A stretch of 64,000 nucleotides of DNA from positions 1-64,000 of the forward strand of contig JAEUHI010000082.1 of the NCBI GenBank assembly GCA_016795385.1. Reading direction: 5' to 3'. The notes below the pieces were generated by a model. The model made no database searches and was not told the DNA's origin. It was given only the letters and a program-made list of their open reading frames with translations. The position numbers were made by a program, and so were the translations under genes. Below are positions 6,456-15,150 of the stretch, piece by piece (the first letter of the stretch is position 1; each line of letters begins with the position of its first letter). This DNA comes from Verrucomicrobiales bacterium. GTDB lineage: Bacteria > Verrucomicrobiota > Verrucomicrobiia > Verrucomicrobiales > DEV007.

Positions 6456-7682
6456 ATGCTGAAACAGGAAAGAACCGAATTCCTTCGTCTGGCTGCCGCC
6501 ATCGCCCTCGTCGCCGGCGGACTCCCCATCGCCACCGCCCAGACCACCGCGCCATCACCGGTGCGACAGGCCTTGGAACCCTTTGTCGAGGGTGGCTCGC
6601 TCGCCGGAGCCGTGGCCGTTTACAGCCGGAACGGCGAGATCCTGTGCCGGGAATCGATCGGCTACCGCGATCTGGAAAGCCGCACGGCGATGACGGAGGA
6701 CTGCCTTTTTTGGATCGCCTCGATGACGAAGCCCATCACCGCCATCGGCGTGATGATGCTCCAGGAGGAGGGCAAACTGCATGTGGACGACCCGGTGGAG
6801 AAACATCTGCCGGAATTCCGCGGACAACTGCTGCAGCAGGAGCGATCGGCCGAAAGAACGGTGCTGGTGAAGCCGCGGCGTCCCGTCACCATCCGCGACC
6901 TGCTCACCCACACCAGCGGCCTGGTCTCGCAGTCGCCCCTGGATGGCAACGCCCTTGATGTGCTGTCGCTCCGCGAGGCGGTGATCAGCTACGGCTTGTC
7001 GCCGCTCCTGTTCCAACCCGGCTCGAAGTGGTCCTACTGCAACCCCGGCATCAACACGCTGGGCAGGCTGATCGAGGTCGCCAGCGGCGAGGAGTATTCG
7101 GCCTTCCTCCAGCAGCGCCTGTTCACTCCGCTCGGGATGGCGGACACCACCTTTTGGCCCACCGAGGCCCAACTGGCCCGTCTGGCCACCAGCTACGACC
7201 AGAAAGCCGGCGGTCCGCTGACCCGCACCACGATCCGCTACCTGTCCGAGCCCTACTCGAACCAGAAACGGGCGCCGCTGGCTGCGGGCGGCCTCTTTTC
7301 CACCGCCGGTGACCTGATCAAGCTCTACACGATGTTGCTGAACGGAGGCGAGTCAGCCGGGAAGCGCTATCTCCAGGCAGAGACGCTGGCCCGGATGACG
7401 ATGGACCACGCGGGCGGGCTCAAGGCGGGCTTTACCGACGGGATGGGCATGGGGCTGGGATTCCAGGTGGTGCGCGAGCCAACCGGGGTGACGGCCATGC
7501 TCAGCCCCGGCACCTATGGCCACGGAGGAGCTCACGGCACCCAGGGGTGGATCGATCCGGAGAAGAAGGCCATCTACATCCTCCTGATCCAGCGCGCTGG
7601 CCTGCCCAACGGCGACGCCTCGCCGATGCGGCTCGCGTTTCAGAAAGCCGCCGTCAAGCTGCCTGGGCAGGTCACACCCTGA
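6456..7682 (+). CDS. Serine hydrolase of the class C beta-lactamase family
   Basis: 408 residues with an N-terminal hydrophobic export signal (LAAAIALVAGGLPIATAQ). The catalytic motifs of penicillin-recognising esterases/transpeptidases are present: SxxK as SMTK (IASMTKPITAIG), YxN as YCN (KWSYCNPGINTLGRLIE), and a late GHGGAHGTQGW block replacing the KTG box. The family includes EstB-type esterases, D-aminopeptidases and AmpC; in this group esterase or peptidase activity is likelier than antibiotic resistance. Periplasmic or outer-surface location is expected. It ends base to base with the convergent hemL stop (7682/7683). The substrate is unknown. Confidence 0.88.
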   Translation: MLKQERTEFLRLAAAIALVAGGLPIATAQTTAPSPVRQALEPFVEGGSLAGAVAVYSRNGEILCRESIGYRDLESRTAMTEDCLFWIASMTKPITAIGVMMLQEEGKLHVDDPVEKHLPEFRGQLLQQERSAERTVLVKPRRPVTIRDLLTHTSGLVSQSPLDGNALDVLSLREAVISYGLSPLLFQPGSKWSYCNPGINTLGRLIEVASGEEYSAFLQQRLFTPLGMADTTFWPTEAQLARLATSYDQKAGGPLTRTTIRYLSEPYSNQKRAPLAAGGLFSTAGDLIKLYTMLLNGGESAGKRYLQAETLARMTMDHAGGLKAGFTDGMGMGLGFQVVREPTGVTAMLSPGTYGHGGAHGTQGWIDPEKKAIYILLIQRAGLPNGDASPMRLAFQKAAVKLPGQVTP

Positions 7683-8972
7683 CTACGCGAGGTCGAGCAG
7701 GGCGGCTGCGGTGACTTCGGCAGTCCGGGCGATGTCCTCCTCGCTATGGGCGAGGGAGATGAAGCCGGCCTCGTACTGTGACGGGGCAAAGTAGACGCCG
7801 CGGTCGAGAGCCGACCAGAAAAAGCGCCTGAAGGCGTCGAAATCGCACTGTTTCACATCGTCGACATTCCACATCGGCCGGTCGCTGAAGTAGAGGCAGA
7901 ACATGGAGCCGACCCGGTGGAAGGTGGCCGGCCGGCCGGCCCGGTCGAGCGCATCGCGCACGCCGTGCTCGAAGGCGGCGCCGATCTTTTCCAGCCGGCT
8001 CCAGCCATCCTGCTTCTCCATTTCCCGGAGCTGTGCCAGGCCCGCAGCGAGAGCGAGCGGATTGCCGGACAGCGTGCCCGCCTGATAGACCGGTCCGTCG
8101 GGCGCGAGGTGATCCATGATGTCGGCCCGTCCGCCAAAGGCTCCAACCGGCAGGCCGCCTCCGATGACCTTGCCAAGCGCGGTGAGGTCGGGCGTCACGC
8201 CGGTGAGCGACTGCACGCCGCCTTTGGCGACGCGGAAGCCGGTCATGACTTCGTCGAAAATCAGGAGCGCGCCGTGTTTGCGGGTGATCTCCCGCAGGAA
8301 CTCCAGGTAGCCCGGCCGTGGGAAGACGAGGCCGGCATTGGCGGGATAGGGCTCCAGAATGATCGCGGCGATGGTCTCGCCCTCGGCGGCAAAGGCCCGC
8401 TCGACCGCCTCGGGATCGTTGTAGGGCAGCACGATGGTCTCGTCGGCAAACGCGCCCGGGACTCCGGCGCTGTCGGGCCGCCCATGGGTGAGGGCGCCGC
8501 TCCCGGCGGCGACGAGCAGGGAATCGACGTGGCCGTGGTAGCAACCGGCGAATTTCACGATCTTGTCGCGCCCTGTGTAGCCGCGGGCCAGGCGGATGGC
8601 GGTCATGGTGGCTTCGGTGCCGCTGTTGACCATCCGGACTTTCTCCACCGAGGGCACCCAGTCGACGATGAGGCGGGCCATCTCGACCTCCTGGGGATTC
8701 GGAATACCGAAACTCACCCCGGCCTTGGCAGCCTGATGAAGGGCGTCTAGCACGACCGCGGGGGCATGGCCGAGGATGGCGGGGCCCCAGGTGCCGACGT
8801 AGTCGATGTATTCATTGCCATCGACATCCCAAATCCGGCTGCCGCGGGCCCGGCTGACGAAAAATGGCTCGCCATCGACATTGCGGAAGGCACGGACAGG
8901 GGAATTCACGCCGCCGGGAATGACTTCCTTGGCAGCGGTAAAGAGTTTGTGGGACAGGGAGCGGTCGGACAT
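7683..8972 (-). CDS. hemL: Glutamate-1-semialdehyde 2,1-aminomutase
   Basis: 429 residues from MSDRSLSHKLFTAAKEVIPG, with GGVNSPVRAF, YIDYVGTWGPAILGHAP, MVNSGTEATMTAIRLARG and the PLP-lysine segment LTALGKVIGGGLPVGAFGG. This PLP enzyme turns glutamate-1-semialdehyde into 5-aminolevulinate in the C5 route to heme. The open frame extends 19 codons further upstream, but homology begins at the ATG at 8972. No other heme gene is adjacent. It is convergent with the serine hydrolase and divergent from the exported protein at 9116. Confidence 0.96.
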   Translation of the reverse strand: MSDRSLSHKLFTAAKEVIPGGVNSPVRAFRNVDGEPFFVSRARGSRIWDVDGNEYIDYVGTWGPAILGHAPAVVLDALHQAAKAGVSFGIPNPQEVEMARLIVDWVPSVEKVRMVNSGTEATMTAIRLARGYTGRDKIVKFAGCYHGHVDSLLVAAGSGALTHGRPDSAGVPGAFADETIVLPYNDPEAVERAFAAEGETIAAIILEPYPANAGLVFPRPGYLEFLREITRKHGALLIFDEVMTGFRVAKGGVQSLTGVTPDLTALGKVIGGGLPVGAFGGRADIMDHLAPDGPVYQAGTLSGNPLALAAGLAQLREMEKQDGWSRLEKIGAAFEHGVRDALDRAGRPATFHRVGSMFCLYFSDRPMWNVDDVKQCDFDAFRRFFWSALDRGVYFAPSQYEAGFISLAHSEEDIARTAEVTAAALLDLA

Positions 8973-9115
8973 CGGTGGTGGGGAAAAGATTTCGGGCTTT
9001 CTGAAGGACGCAATGAATAGTAGGCTCACTCAAGCGTCAAACCGGGGTCTTGCCCGTTTCGCGGCCGGCCCGCTGTGAATTCACCGCTTTTTCCCCGCCC
9101 TCCCACCTCCTGACC

Positions 9116-9913
9116 ATGAAGCAGTCACACTCTCCCGGATGGCGCCTCGCAGTGCTGTCGCTGGCCACTCTGGCAGCCGGGCTCTCCCTCGTCGAAGCCC
9201 AACTCCAGACCGGACAACTCCAGCCCGCCCAACAACGGCTGATCCCGATCCGGAAGTCCAAGGCCGACCGGGAGGGCAGCAGTCTGATGCAGGAGAAAGG
9301 CGCCGTCTATCTGGAGGGTCTCGTGACCCGGGAGATCAAAGTGAAAGTCACCCAGGCCGCTCCGATCTACGCCAATCTCACCGGGGAGCGCTGGCTGGGG
9401 AATCTGTTTCCCAATCAGGAGGTCACCCTGCTGGCGATCGGGGAAAAGGCCTATCGCGTCCGGGGACAGGCCAAGCAGGGGCAGGTGGCCGGCTGGATCG
9501 GCAAGGCCATGGTCGAGGGCGTGAGCCCCGAACTGGAGCAGAACCTGGCGAAATTGCATGAGCGGCAACTGTTGGTCAATGACCTGATCGACAAGCAACA
9601 GGTGGCACTGGGAATGACGAATGACGAGGTGATGGCCTCCCTAGGGCCTCCCGACAAGCGGAACTCGAAGGTCGACAAGGACGGGCGCAACGACACGTTC
9701 GAATACATCCGCTACCAGAAAGTGCCGCAGACCCAGACGGCATTCGACCAATTCGGGCGGCCCTACCAGTCAGTCACCTACCTGATGGTGGAAACCGGCA
9801 AGGCGACCATCGTTTTTGAGAAAGGCGTCGTCTCCAGCATTGAGGAAAGCGAGGGATTGAACCTCCAGGCGCCCACGGTGCGGATCGTGCCGCCGCCGAT
9901 CATCATTTTTTGA
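9116..9913 (+). CDS. Exported protein with SH3-like and BamE-like segments, unknown function
   Basis: 265 residues from the ATG at 9116, which opens a signal peptide (LAVLSLATLAAGLSLVEA). The middle (VTQAAPIYANLTGERWLGNL...GEKAYRVRGQAKQGQVAGWI) has the spacing of a bacterial SH3/GW-type domain. After it, VALGMTNDEVMASLGPPDKR is the opening signature of SmpA/OmlA-BamE-like folds (GMTxxEVxxxLGxP), and a beta-rich tail ends PPPIIIF. Such domains bind peptidoglycan or outer-membrane partners, so a periplasmic envelope role is plausible but unproven. The open frame extends 22 codons upstream without export features. It is monocistronic, facing the RNA-repair operon tail-to-tail. Confidence 0.7.
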   Translation: MKQSHSPGWRLAVLSLATLAAGLSLVEAQLQTGQLQPAQQRLIPIRKSKADREGSSLMQEKGAVYLEGLVTREIKVKVTQAAPIYANLTGERWLGNLFPNQEVTLLAIGEKAYRVRGQAKQGQVAGWIGKAMVEGVSPELEQNLAKLHERQLLVNDLIDKQQVALGMTNDEVMASLGPPDKRNSKVDKDGRNDTFEYIRYQKVPQTQTAFDQFGRPYQSVTYLMVETGKATIVFEKGVVSSIEESEGLNLQAPTVRIVPPPIIIF

Positions 9914-9936
9914 GTGAATGGCGGCAGCCCACCCGC

Positions 9937-11184
9937 TCACGCGCCACTCGCCCAGTCGATCCCGATCTCGTGAGCCTCGGATGCGCCGGGCCACTGCCAA
10001 CTCTCGAACTGGCGGTCGATGATGGCCTTCCCCACGGAATCGGCGCGTTCGCGATCCCGGCGATAAAGCGGCTCCGGCGGCGTGGCGAACACCTGGATCC
10101 GGGTGAGCGCATGGTAAGCAGTGCCGAGGCCCAACACCACGGACCGCCCATCCCGGCGCAGGGAAGTGGCATCCCAGATGATCGTCTGCTTGTCCCTCAG
10201 GGCGATGCGCAACAGGCGCTTCGCTTCCTGAATAACCTCGCCATTCCGGGATTGATCACTCCGCTTGCCCGCAATCGAGCACCGGAGATCGTCGAGACTG
10301 ATCCGTACCCAGTCACCCGGCTGGCGGGCGCACCAACTCGATTTTCCCGAACCGCTGGGACCGCAGGTGACAATGAGGACCGCATGCCGTGACCGGTGTG
10401 GATGGGTCCGGGCCAGCGCCTCTTCCAGGCTGGAGATGCGGCCAGACTCATAGTCGGCAATGGCCCAATGCCACACGTATCCGCGCTCGAGCGGGCTGGC
10501 GATCCCGAACTCGCCCTCCAGACGATGCGACCAGGTCTCATACAGCCGCGGCACGCCGCCCCAGTTCCCGGTGGCTTCGCACTCGATCCGGAACAACTCC
10601 AGCATTTCCACAGCCCGGCTGCGGTGGGACTCTGCCGTGTGGCGCCCGCGGAGATCGGCTTTCTCCAACCAATAGATGAGCCGGGGATCGACCTCCCGCG
10701 CGAGACGCGCGTACTGGGATGAGGGGGCCTCGCGACTGACGAGTTTGGTGGGATGATGGTGAAAGGCCACCAAACCGATCACGGCACGTGCGGTGGCATC
10801 ATCGAGACCGAGCGCCGCCAACCGGGGGGCCACATGGGAGGCGCCGCGCTCGGCATGATGGGGCGAAACCACGCGGATCTGCCCATCGATGCTCGCTTCG
10901 CCGGTCGTCAGGGCCTTGCCCACATCGTGCAGGGCGGCCCCCAGCAGGAGGACGGTCCGATCCTGCGGGGTGAACGCATCGCCCTCCGATTCGAGCAGGC
11001 GCAGGGTCTCCGCGATCACCATCTCCGTGTGGATTCTGACGTTGCCCTCGGCATGCCATTCCGGGTCCTGCGGCGTGCTGTCGAGGAGACCGATCAGGGG
11101 AAAGATCGGCTCGAGCGCATCGAGCAGGGCCGCCGGATCGGGACGCGCCTGTTCAAGCAATCGGTTGGCAGCCAGCACGCTCAC
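9937..11184 (-). CDS. HD-phosphoesterase / polynucleotide kinase (HD-Pnk) RNA end-healing enzyme
   Basis: 415 residues from a GTG at 11184, preceded by an excellent Shine-Dalgarno (AAAGGAGG, 5 nt spacing). The start overlaps the stop of the RNA ligase gene as GTGA. The N-terminal half is an HD domain: H44 and H52 (EWHAEGNVRIHTE), H86-D87 (AALHDVGK), HH at 109-110, HHHP at 142-145 and KADLRGR near 175. The C-terminal half is a P-loop kinase: GPSGSGKSS at 275-283, SLDDLR near 297 and Arg-rich RRDRERAD as a lid. Known HD-Pnk proteins (for example that studied in Runella) remove 2',3'-cyclic phosphate with the HD domain and phosphorylate 5'-OH ends with the kinase. With the ligase upstream, this supplies a complete break-repair set. 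Confidence 0.85.
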   Translation of the reverse strand: MSVLAANRLLEQARPDPAALLDALEPIFPLIGLLDSTPQDPEWHAEGNVRIHTEMVIAETLRLLESEGDAFTPQDRTVLLLGAALHDVGKALTTGEASIDGQIRVVSPHHAERGASHVAPRLAALGLDDATARAVIGLVAFHHHPTKLVSREAPSSQYARLAREVDPRLIYWLEKADLRGRHTAESHRSRAVEMLELFRIECEATGNWGGVPRLYETWSHRLEGEFGIASPLERGYVWHWAIADYESGRISSLEEALARTHPHRSRHAVLIVTCGPSGSGKSSWCARQPGDWVRISLDDLRCSIAGKRSDQSRNGEVIQEAKRLLRIALRDKQTIIWDATSLRRDGRSVVLGLGTAYHALTRIQVFATPPEPLYRRDRERADSVGKAIIDRQFESWQWPGASEAHEIGIDWASGA

Positions 11185-11825
11185 AACGGCCTCCTTTCGT
11201 GGCTTTTCAGTCGATTGGGCGTGACAGCTTGATGCATCCAGTGGCCATCCGTCCCCACATGCGAAGGGCGGACCCATTTGGCGACGGAAACCGAAAAGTC
11301 GTCGTAGCTGAACCCATCAACCACCCGAACCACATAACCTTCCTGGCGGCCCGTCTCGATAGACAACTGACGCATCGCCTTTTCATCCCACAGCCCAATC
11401 CGCCACACCGGCACCGTGGGCAGGCCCCAACACGCGGCCCACTCCTCCGTCTCGGCCCAGGACAGGGCCACATTCTCGTCCGTCCAGATGGAAAAGAGGT
11501 AGAAGTAAGACTCCAGATCGTCGTATGCGATGGAGTGCCGGGCATAGAGATTCTCCCCGCAAAGCCTCCAGCCCGGGGGAATCTCGGGGGAAAGCCTCGC
11601 CTGCAAGGCCTTGACCCAGTCGCGCGACGGATGATGCCGCCCATCGAGCGATCGGGCATGGAGCCCGTCCCAGTAAATGGACGTATTTTCCCCGTCCATC
11701 TTCTCCGTCACCACGACCGTCCGGCCCGAAAAATGCGCCGTGTCGGCGAGACGTTTGTCATCGTCACTGGCTCCCGGAGACCACGGCAGGTGTGGCGTCC
11801 GCGGGTATTTGAAGAAGCGATTCAT
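11181..11825 (-). CDS. ATP-dependent RNA ligase
   Basis: 214 residues. The nucleotidyltransferase motif I is VTEKMDGENTSIYW, with K42 as the expected lysyl-AMP nucleophile. The other ligase motifs follow in order: GENLYARHSIAYDDL...FYLFSIW (motifs III/IIIa), EGYVVRV (motif IV) and VAKWVRP (motif V lysine). The short length and the PKYPRTPHLPWSPG-like start (here FKYPRTPHLPWSPG) match compact bacterial RNA ligases that seal 3'-OH/5'-PO4 RNA ends. It is translationally coupled (4-base overlap) to the HD-Pnk gene, which would make exactly those ends. Cytoplasmic. No toxin nuclease or CRISPR gene is adjacent, so the RNA it repairs is unknown. Confidence 0.88.
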   Translation of the reverse strand: MNRFFKYPRTPHLPWSPGASDDDKRLADTAHFSGRTVVVTEKMDGENTSIYWDGLHARSLDGRHHPSRDWVKALQARLSPEIPPGWRLCGENLYARHSIAYDDLESYFYLFSIWTDENVALSWAETEEWAACWGLPTVPVWRIGLWDEKAMRQLSIETGRQEGYVVRVVDGFSYDDFSVSVAKWVRPSHVGTDGHWMHQAVTPNRLKSHERRPL

Positions 11826-11962
11826 CGCAACAACGGTTCATGTTCCCATCAAGATGCGGACGTCCGACACCGCCATCACCAACCATCCGGATCGACGGTT
11901 CACAGGGTGCGGTCTGACGATCGAATCCACCTCGTCAGGCGGAAAATCTGGCAACCGGCTGC

Positions 11963-12442
11963 CTACGGAGCCCCGTCGTCTTTCCTGCCCCGGTCTGAAC
12001 TCCGGTCCTCCACATAGGCCCGCAGCATCAGGCCCAATCCACCGGCGATCAGCACCAGCATGAGGATGGCATGGCTGGCTTTGACATGAAACTCAGGCCG
12101 CATCCGGCTGACGATCTCGATCAGCAGGATGCCCACCCCAATCCAGGTGACCACCCAGGCCCAGGTCCGCCGCACATCGAAGAAAAGCGCCACCACCCCG
12201 ATGAAAACCGGCACCAGCACGATGCCCATCGACACCGTCTGTCCGACTCCCCCACCACCGCCTCCGCCGGCCGGCTGCAGGTCGCGTCCACGATGGAGCG
12301 CCGAAGAAATCAGCCCGGGATGCCCGGTGGTCAGCCTGACCGAATCGAAGAAAAACCACAAGCCGAGGAGCGACATGGCCAGCCCGAGCAGAAATTTCAA
12401 TTCGCCTCCCTGTGCGCCGCCGGGTTCAAATTTCATGGTCAT
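11963..12442 (-). CDS. Small membrane protein, unknown
   Basis: 159 residues with about four hydrophobic segments: FLLGLAMSLLGLWFFF (16-31), VSMGIVLVPVFIGVVALFF (~70-88), AWVVTWIGVGILLIEIV and AILMLVLIAGGLGLML near the end. A glycine run (GGGGGGG) lies in the first loop after LISSALHRGRDLQP. I recognise no family. It is upstream of the RNA-repair operon in the same direction, but 137 bases apart, so co-transcription is possible and not shown. Charged ends (EDRSSDRGRKDDGAP) suggest a cytoplasmic C-terminus. Confidence 0.6.
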   Translation of the reverse strand: MTMKFEPGGAQGGELKFLLGLAMSLLGLWFFFDSVRLTTGHPGLISSALHRGRDLQPAGGGGGGGVGQTVSMGIVLVPVFIGVVALFFDVRRTWAWVVTWIGVGILLIEIVSRMRPEFHVKASHAILMLVLIAGGLGLMLRAYVEDRSSDRGRKDDGAP

Positions 12443-12614
12443 TCAAGTGGATTGAATTCGAGTTTCGCAGCTTGCCGAGGCACCGGGACCAACATCTACC
12501 CCATTGCGGCACCCGACCAAGCTCTCCGGAACCCTCACGTATTCAAGTATGTATTGTAAAAAAAGTGAATTTTGTTCTTGCGGAAATTCAAGTTTTTCGA
12601 ACAATTGAGTCACT

Positions 12615-13106
12615 GTGAAGTCTCTACTAAAAAGTCTTCCCGAGTATCTCGGTATCCGGAACCACCCGGACAGGGGGAGGCAATCGCATCACTTCCCCAT
12701 CCCGGAGGCGACGGTCCATACTCCATACTGCCTCTGGGTGGAGCCGATCGACGACCGACCGGCTCATTTGCGGGCGGCCGAAGGCATCGAGATCCGTCGT
12801 TTCCCGTTCCATTTCGGAAGACACACCCGTGATTTGACGGCAGCCGACCTCGGCGGTCCGACCTACTACGTCCATGACCGCGTGCCTCATGTCGTTTCCC
12901 GCAACCATTGCGTGATCCTCCCCAGCGAAGACGGTCTCGACGTGGTGGACGAGTCCAGCACCCTGGGAACAGTCGTCAACGGCATGTTGATCGGCGGCCG
13001 GACCGAGTGGATGGCCATGACTCTGGAAGAGGGGGAGAATACGCTCATCCTCGGGGGACCGCACAGCCCCTACCGCTTCCGCCTCGTGGTGAAACGCCTG
13101 CTCTGA
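12615..13106 (+). CDS. FHA-domain protein
   Basis: 163 residues from a GTG at 12615. The second half is a forkhead-associated domain: the Ser-containing VPHVVSRNHCVILPSEDGL and the following VVDESSTLGTVVNGMLIGG match the conserved SRxH and STNGTxVNG elements (here STLGTVVNG) that contact phosphothreonine. The first 60 residues (PYCLWVEPIDDRPAHLRAAE) lead into the first FHA strands. FHA proteins read Thr-phosphorylated partners, but no Ser/Thr kinase is nearby. The start codon has no clear ribosome site, and a 172-base AT-richer gap precedes it. It is convergent with the tolB-like gene. Confidence 0.75.
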   Translation: MKSLLKSLPEYLGIRNHPDRGRQSHHFPIPEATVHTPYCLWVEPIDDRPAHLRAAEGIEIRRFPFHFGRHTRDLTAADLGGPTYYVHDRVPHVVSRNHCVILPSEDGLDVVDESSTLGTVVNGMLIGGRTEWMAMTLEEGENTLILGGPHSPYRFRLVVKRLL

Positions 13107-13119
13107 CAGGACTGCCGCT

Positions 13120-14333
13120 TCAGCGAGTCCACGCCGGATCGAGCGCGCGTCCCCCACCGAGGATGACCGGGTACCTGGCTCCGGAATCCACCCGCAGCAT
13201 CGACAGGCCGTTTCCCTCGACGTAGAGCAGATGCCGGGAATCCGCGCCCCAGACCGGCTGACTACCGCTCGTCAGTCGCCGGGTGTGACCCGAAGCGATA
13301 TCGCGAACGCAAACGGTGTGGCGACCGCCGTTTTCCACGGCTACGAAGGCAATCTGAGATCCATCGGGCGACCAGGCGGGATCGATCGCGACAGCCTGAC
13401 CGGTCGGCAGCGGCGTGGTGCTTTTCTTCCTGAGATCGTAGATGAACAGATCCGACCGCCCAGGCGCCGGTGCCGCGGCGAACACAAGGCTGCGACCATC
13501 CGGCGACCATCCGGCGACCAACTCGGCGACGACTCGGGCACCGGCGTGCGGGTCACCGCGCTGGCTTTGCCCCTCGGCAGGGTGGCGAGGTAAAGGTCGC
13601 TGTTCGGTCCCCCATCGGGCGAAAAGGACATCGCGAGGGATTCGCCATCGGGGGAAATGGCCAGTTCCATCCGTTTTCCGATCGCCCCGGGCACGGCGCG
13701 GGACTGGGCCGTCGCCAGTTCGGTCAGATGCACCGCCGCGAGGCCATCGGGCCGCAGAGTGGCATGCGCCAGGCTGGTGCCATCGGGGCTCAGCGCGGGC
13801 GCCACCTGCATTCCCTGGAGAGGAACCCGGCGCACATTGCCGCCATCAAAGTCACAGAGATAGATCTGGTGCGGCCGGCCGGCCTCGATGAACGTGAACG
13901 CGATCTGGCTGGTGGCGATGCCGGGGCGCTTGGTCAGGGTGAGCGCGACATCGTCCGCGAACTGGCGCAGATCGAGATCCAGCGATCCCTGCTGATAGCG
14001 CTTTTCAAACAGGGCCCGGCCATTTCCCGCCATCAGACGCCCCTCGATGAATCCCGAGCCGATCTTGCCGGCCACCACCGGATTGCCCGCCGGCGTCTGG
14101 CCGATCTGAAAGGGCGTCGTCCGGCCGATCACTTGCCGTAATTTCGCCGTGGCTTCGATCCCGCCCGGTCCTTCGAACGGCGCCACGGTGACGGGCATCT
14201 GCCCAGGCCTTGAGGCCGCACCCGGCGAAACCGCGTCGGATGTGACGAGCCAGCCACCGAGGGCAATGGCGGCCAGACCAGTGAACAAGGTGCCCAGCGA
14301 GAGGCGCCGGTGGGAAATCACCAGAGGATACAT
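13120..14333 (-). pseudogene. tolB-like beta-propeller gene split by a frameshift
   Basis: From the ATG at 14333 the frame encodes an export signal (LGTLFTGLAAIALGGWLV), a TolB N-terminal-like part and then WD-like blades (LSPDGTSLAHATL, ISPDGESLAMSF, WSPDGRRMVAAL). At about 13515 it goes out of frame, and the propeller continues in another frame as WSPDGRSLVFAAAP...AWSPDGSQIAFVAVE...WGADSRHLLYVEGNGLS to a natural stop at 13120. The cause is visible: 11 bp is duplicated in tandem at 13492-13520, and removing one unit restores WSPDGRSLVFAAA. The gene ends the tolQ-tolA-like operon. It is either a recent inactivation or a sequencing error; the exact duplication favours a real slippage event. 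Confidence 0.85.
13492..13520. repeat. 11-bp tandem duplication causing the tolB-like frameshift
   Basis: GACCATCCGGC occurs at 13494-13504 and again at 13505-13515, and the same phase continues for several bases on each side (29 bp with period 11, about 2.6 units). The length is not a multiple of three, so the blade motif WSPDGR is encoded twice in different frames. Confidence 0.9.
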
Positions 14334-14502
14334 CGGGATCGGGAGGGTTGAGACTGGAGAGACAGTGCGATGGGAAACGGGCAGACCGGAAACGGACAAT
14401 CTCGCCGGCTGATCTGAAACGGTCATCCCCGGGGGAAGACTCGTGACGTGTGATTTCGTGGGTGATCAGCCTGAGAAACCGCGCGACGCAGAGCCCGGCC
14501 AA

Positions 14503-15096
14503 TTACGGGATCGACCGGACAGGGCGCCGGACGGCCGGCAGCTCTGCGGCAGGCTTTTCTCCCGCCGACTCGATCAAGTCGGAGATCTTCGGCCCTTCCA
14601 CCGGCGTGGCGACCGGTTTGGCGACAGCCGGACCATCCACAGGAGACTGGGTGGCACTCTCGACCGGCTTGGCCACCGTCGCCGGCTTGGCCGGTTCGGG
14701 AGTGGCGGGAATTTTCGGCGCAGGGATCGGCGCGGCCTTTGGCTTCGGGACATCCGACTGGGCAGCCGGCGCCGCCTCCTTCGCTTTTCCATCGGTCAGG
14801 ACCAGCGTTTCCACCGGAGGCACCGACGCGCCGGTGTCGGGCTTCTGGGCGGCGGTCTTGACGGCCGAAGCACTTGCCTCACCACCCGAAGAGGTCAGGT
14901 AACGCTGCGGCTCACCCGGCTCGGGATGGGTCGCGGCGCGGCGGATCACCGGCGCGAGCACGAGGTGCAGGGCCAGCACCGCCAGGAACACGAGGAAGAA
15001 CTGCGTGTTCGTGTTCAATCCCTTGGGAGCCAGTTTGGCCAACCATTCGGACAGGCTGGCGGGTCTCCGCTGACGGCGTTGGATTTCGATCGACAT
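14503..15096 (-). CDS. TolA-like single-span envelope protein
   Basis: 197 residues from the ATG at 15096. A basic cytoplasmic N-terminus (IQRRQRRPASLSEWLAKLAP) precedes one transmembrane helix (FFLVFLAVLALHLVLAPVI, ~35-53). The rest is a Pro/Ala/Lys/Val-rich periplasmic stalk (KPKAAPIPAPKIPATPEPAK) with no folded domain evident. This architecture and the position between a TolQ-type channel and a TolB-like propeller suggest the TolA role, coupling the inner-membrane motor to the cell envelope; a truncated TonB-like linker is the alternative. There is no TolR/ExbD signature. Sequence similarity cannot be judged because the stalk is low complexity. Confidence 0.6.
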   Translation of the reverse strand: MSIEIQRRQRRPASLSEWLAKLAPKGLNTNTQFFLVFLAVLALHLVLAPVIRRAATHPEPGEPQRYLTSSGGEASASAVKTAAQKPDTGASVPPVETLVLTDGKAKEAAPAAQSDVPKPKAAPIPAPKIPATPEPAKPATVAKPVESATQSPVDGPAVAKPVATPVEGPKISDLIESAGEKPAAELPAVRRPVRSIP

Positions 15097-15150
15097 GGTG
15101 GATGGGCGGGGCTGAAAGGGGATCACTCGGTCACGGCTTCGCACCGTCCG

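Noticed and set aside
12093..12359. Short minus-strand ORF inside the membrane protein gene at 11963
   Set aside because: Glycine/arginine-rich frame-shifted shadow of the 159-residue membrane protein.
13120..14333. Two separate propeller genes
   Set aside because: The 11-bp duplication explains the frame change exactly, and the second half has no signal peptide or start context.
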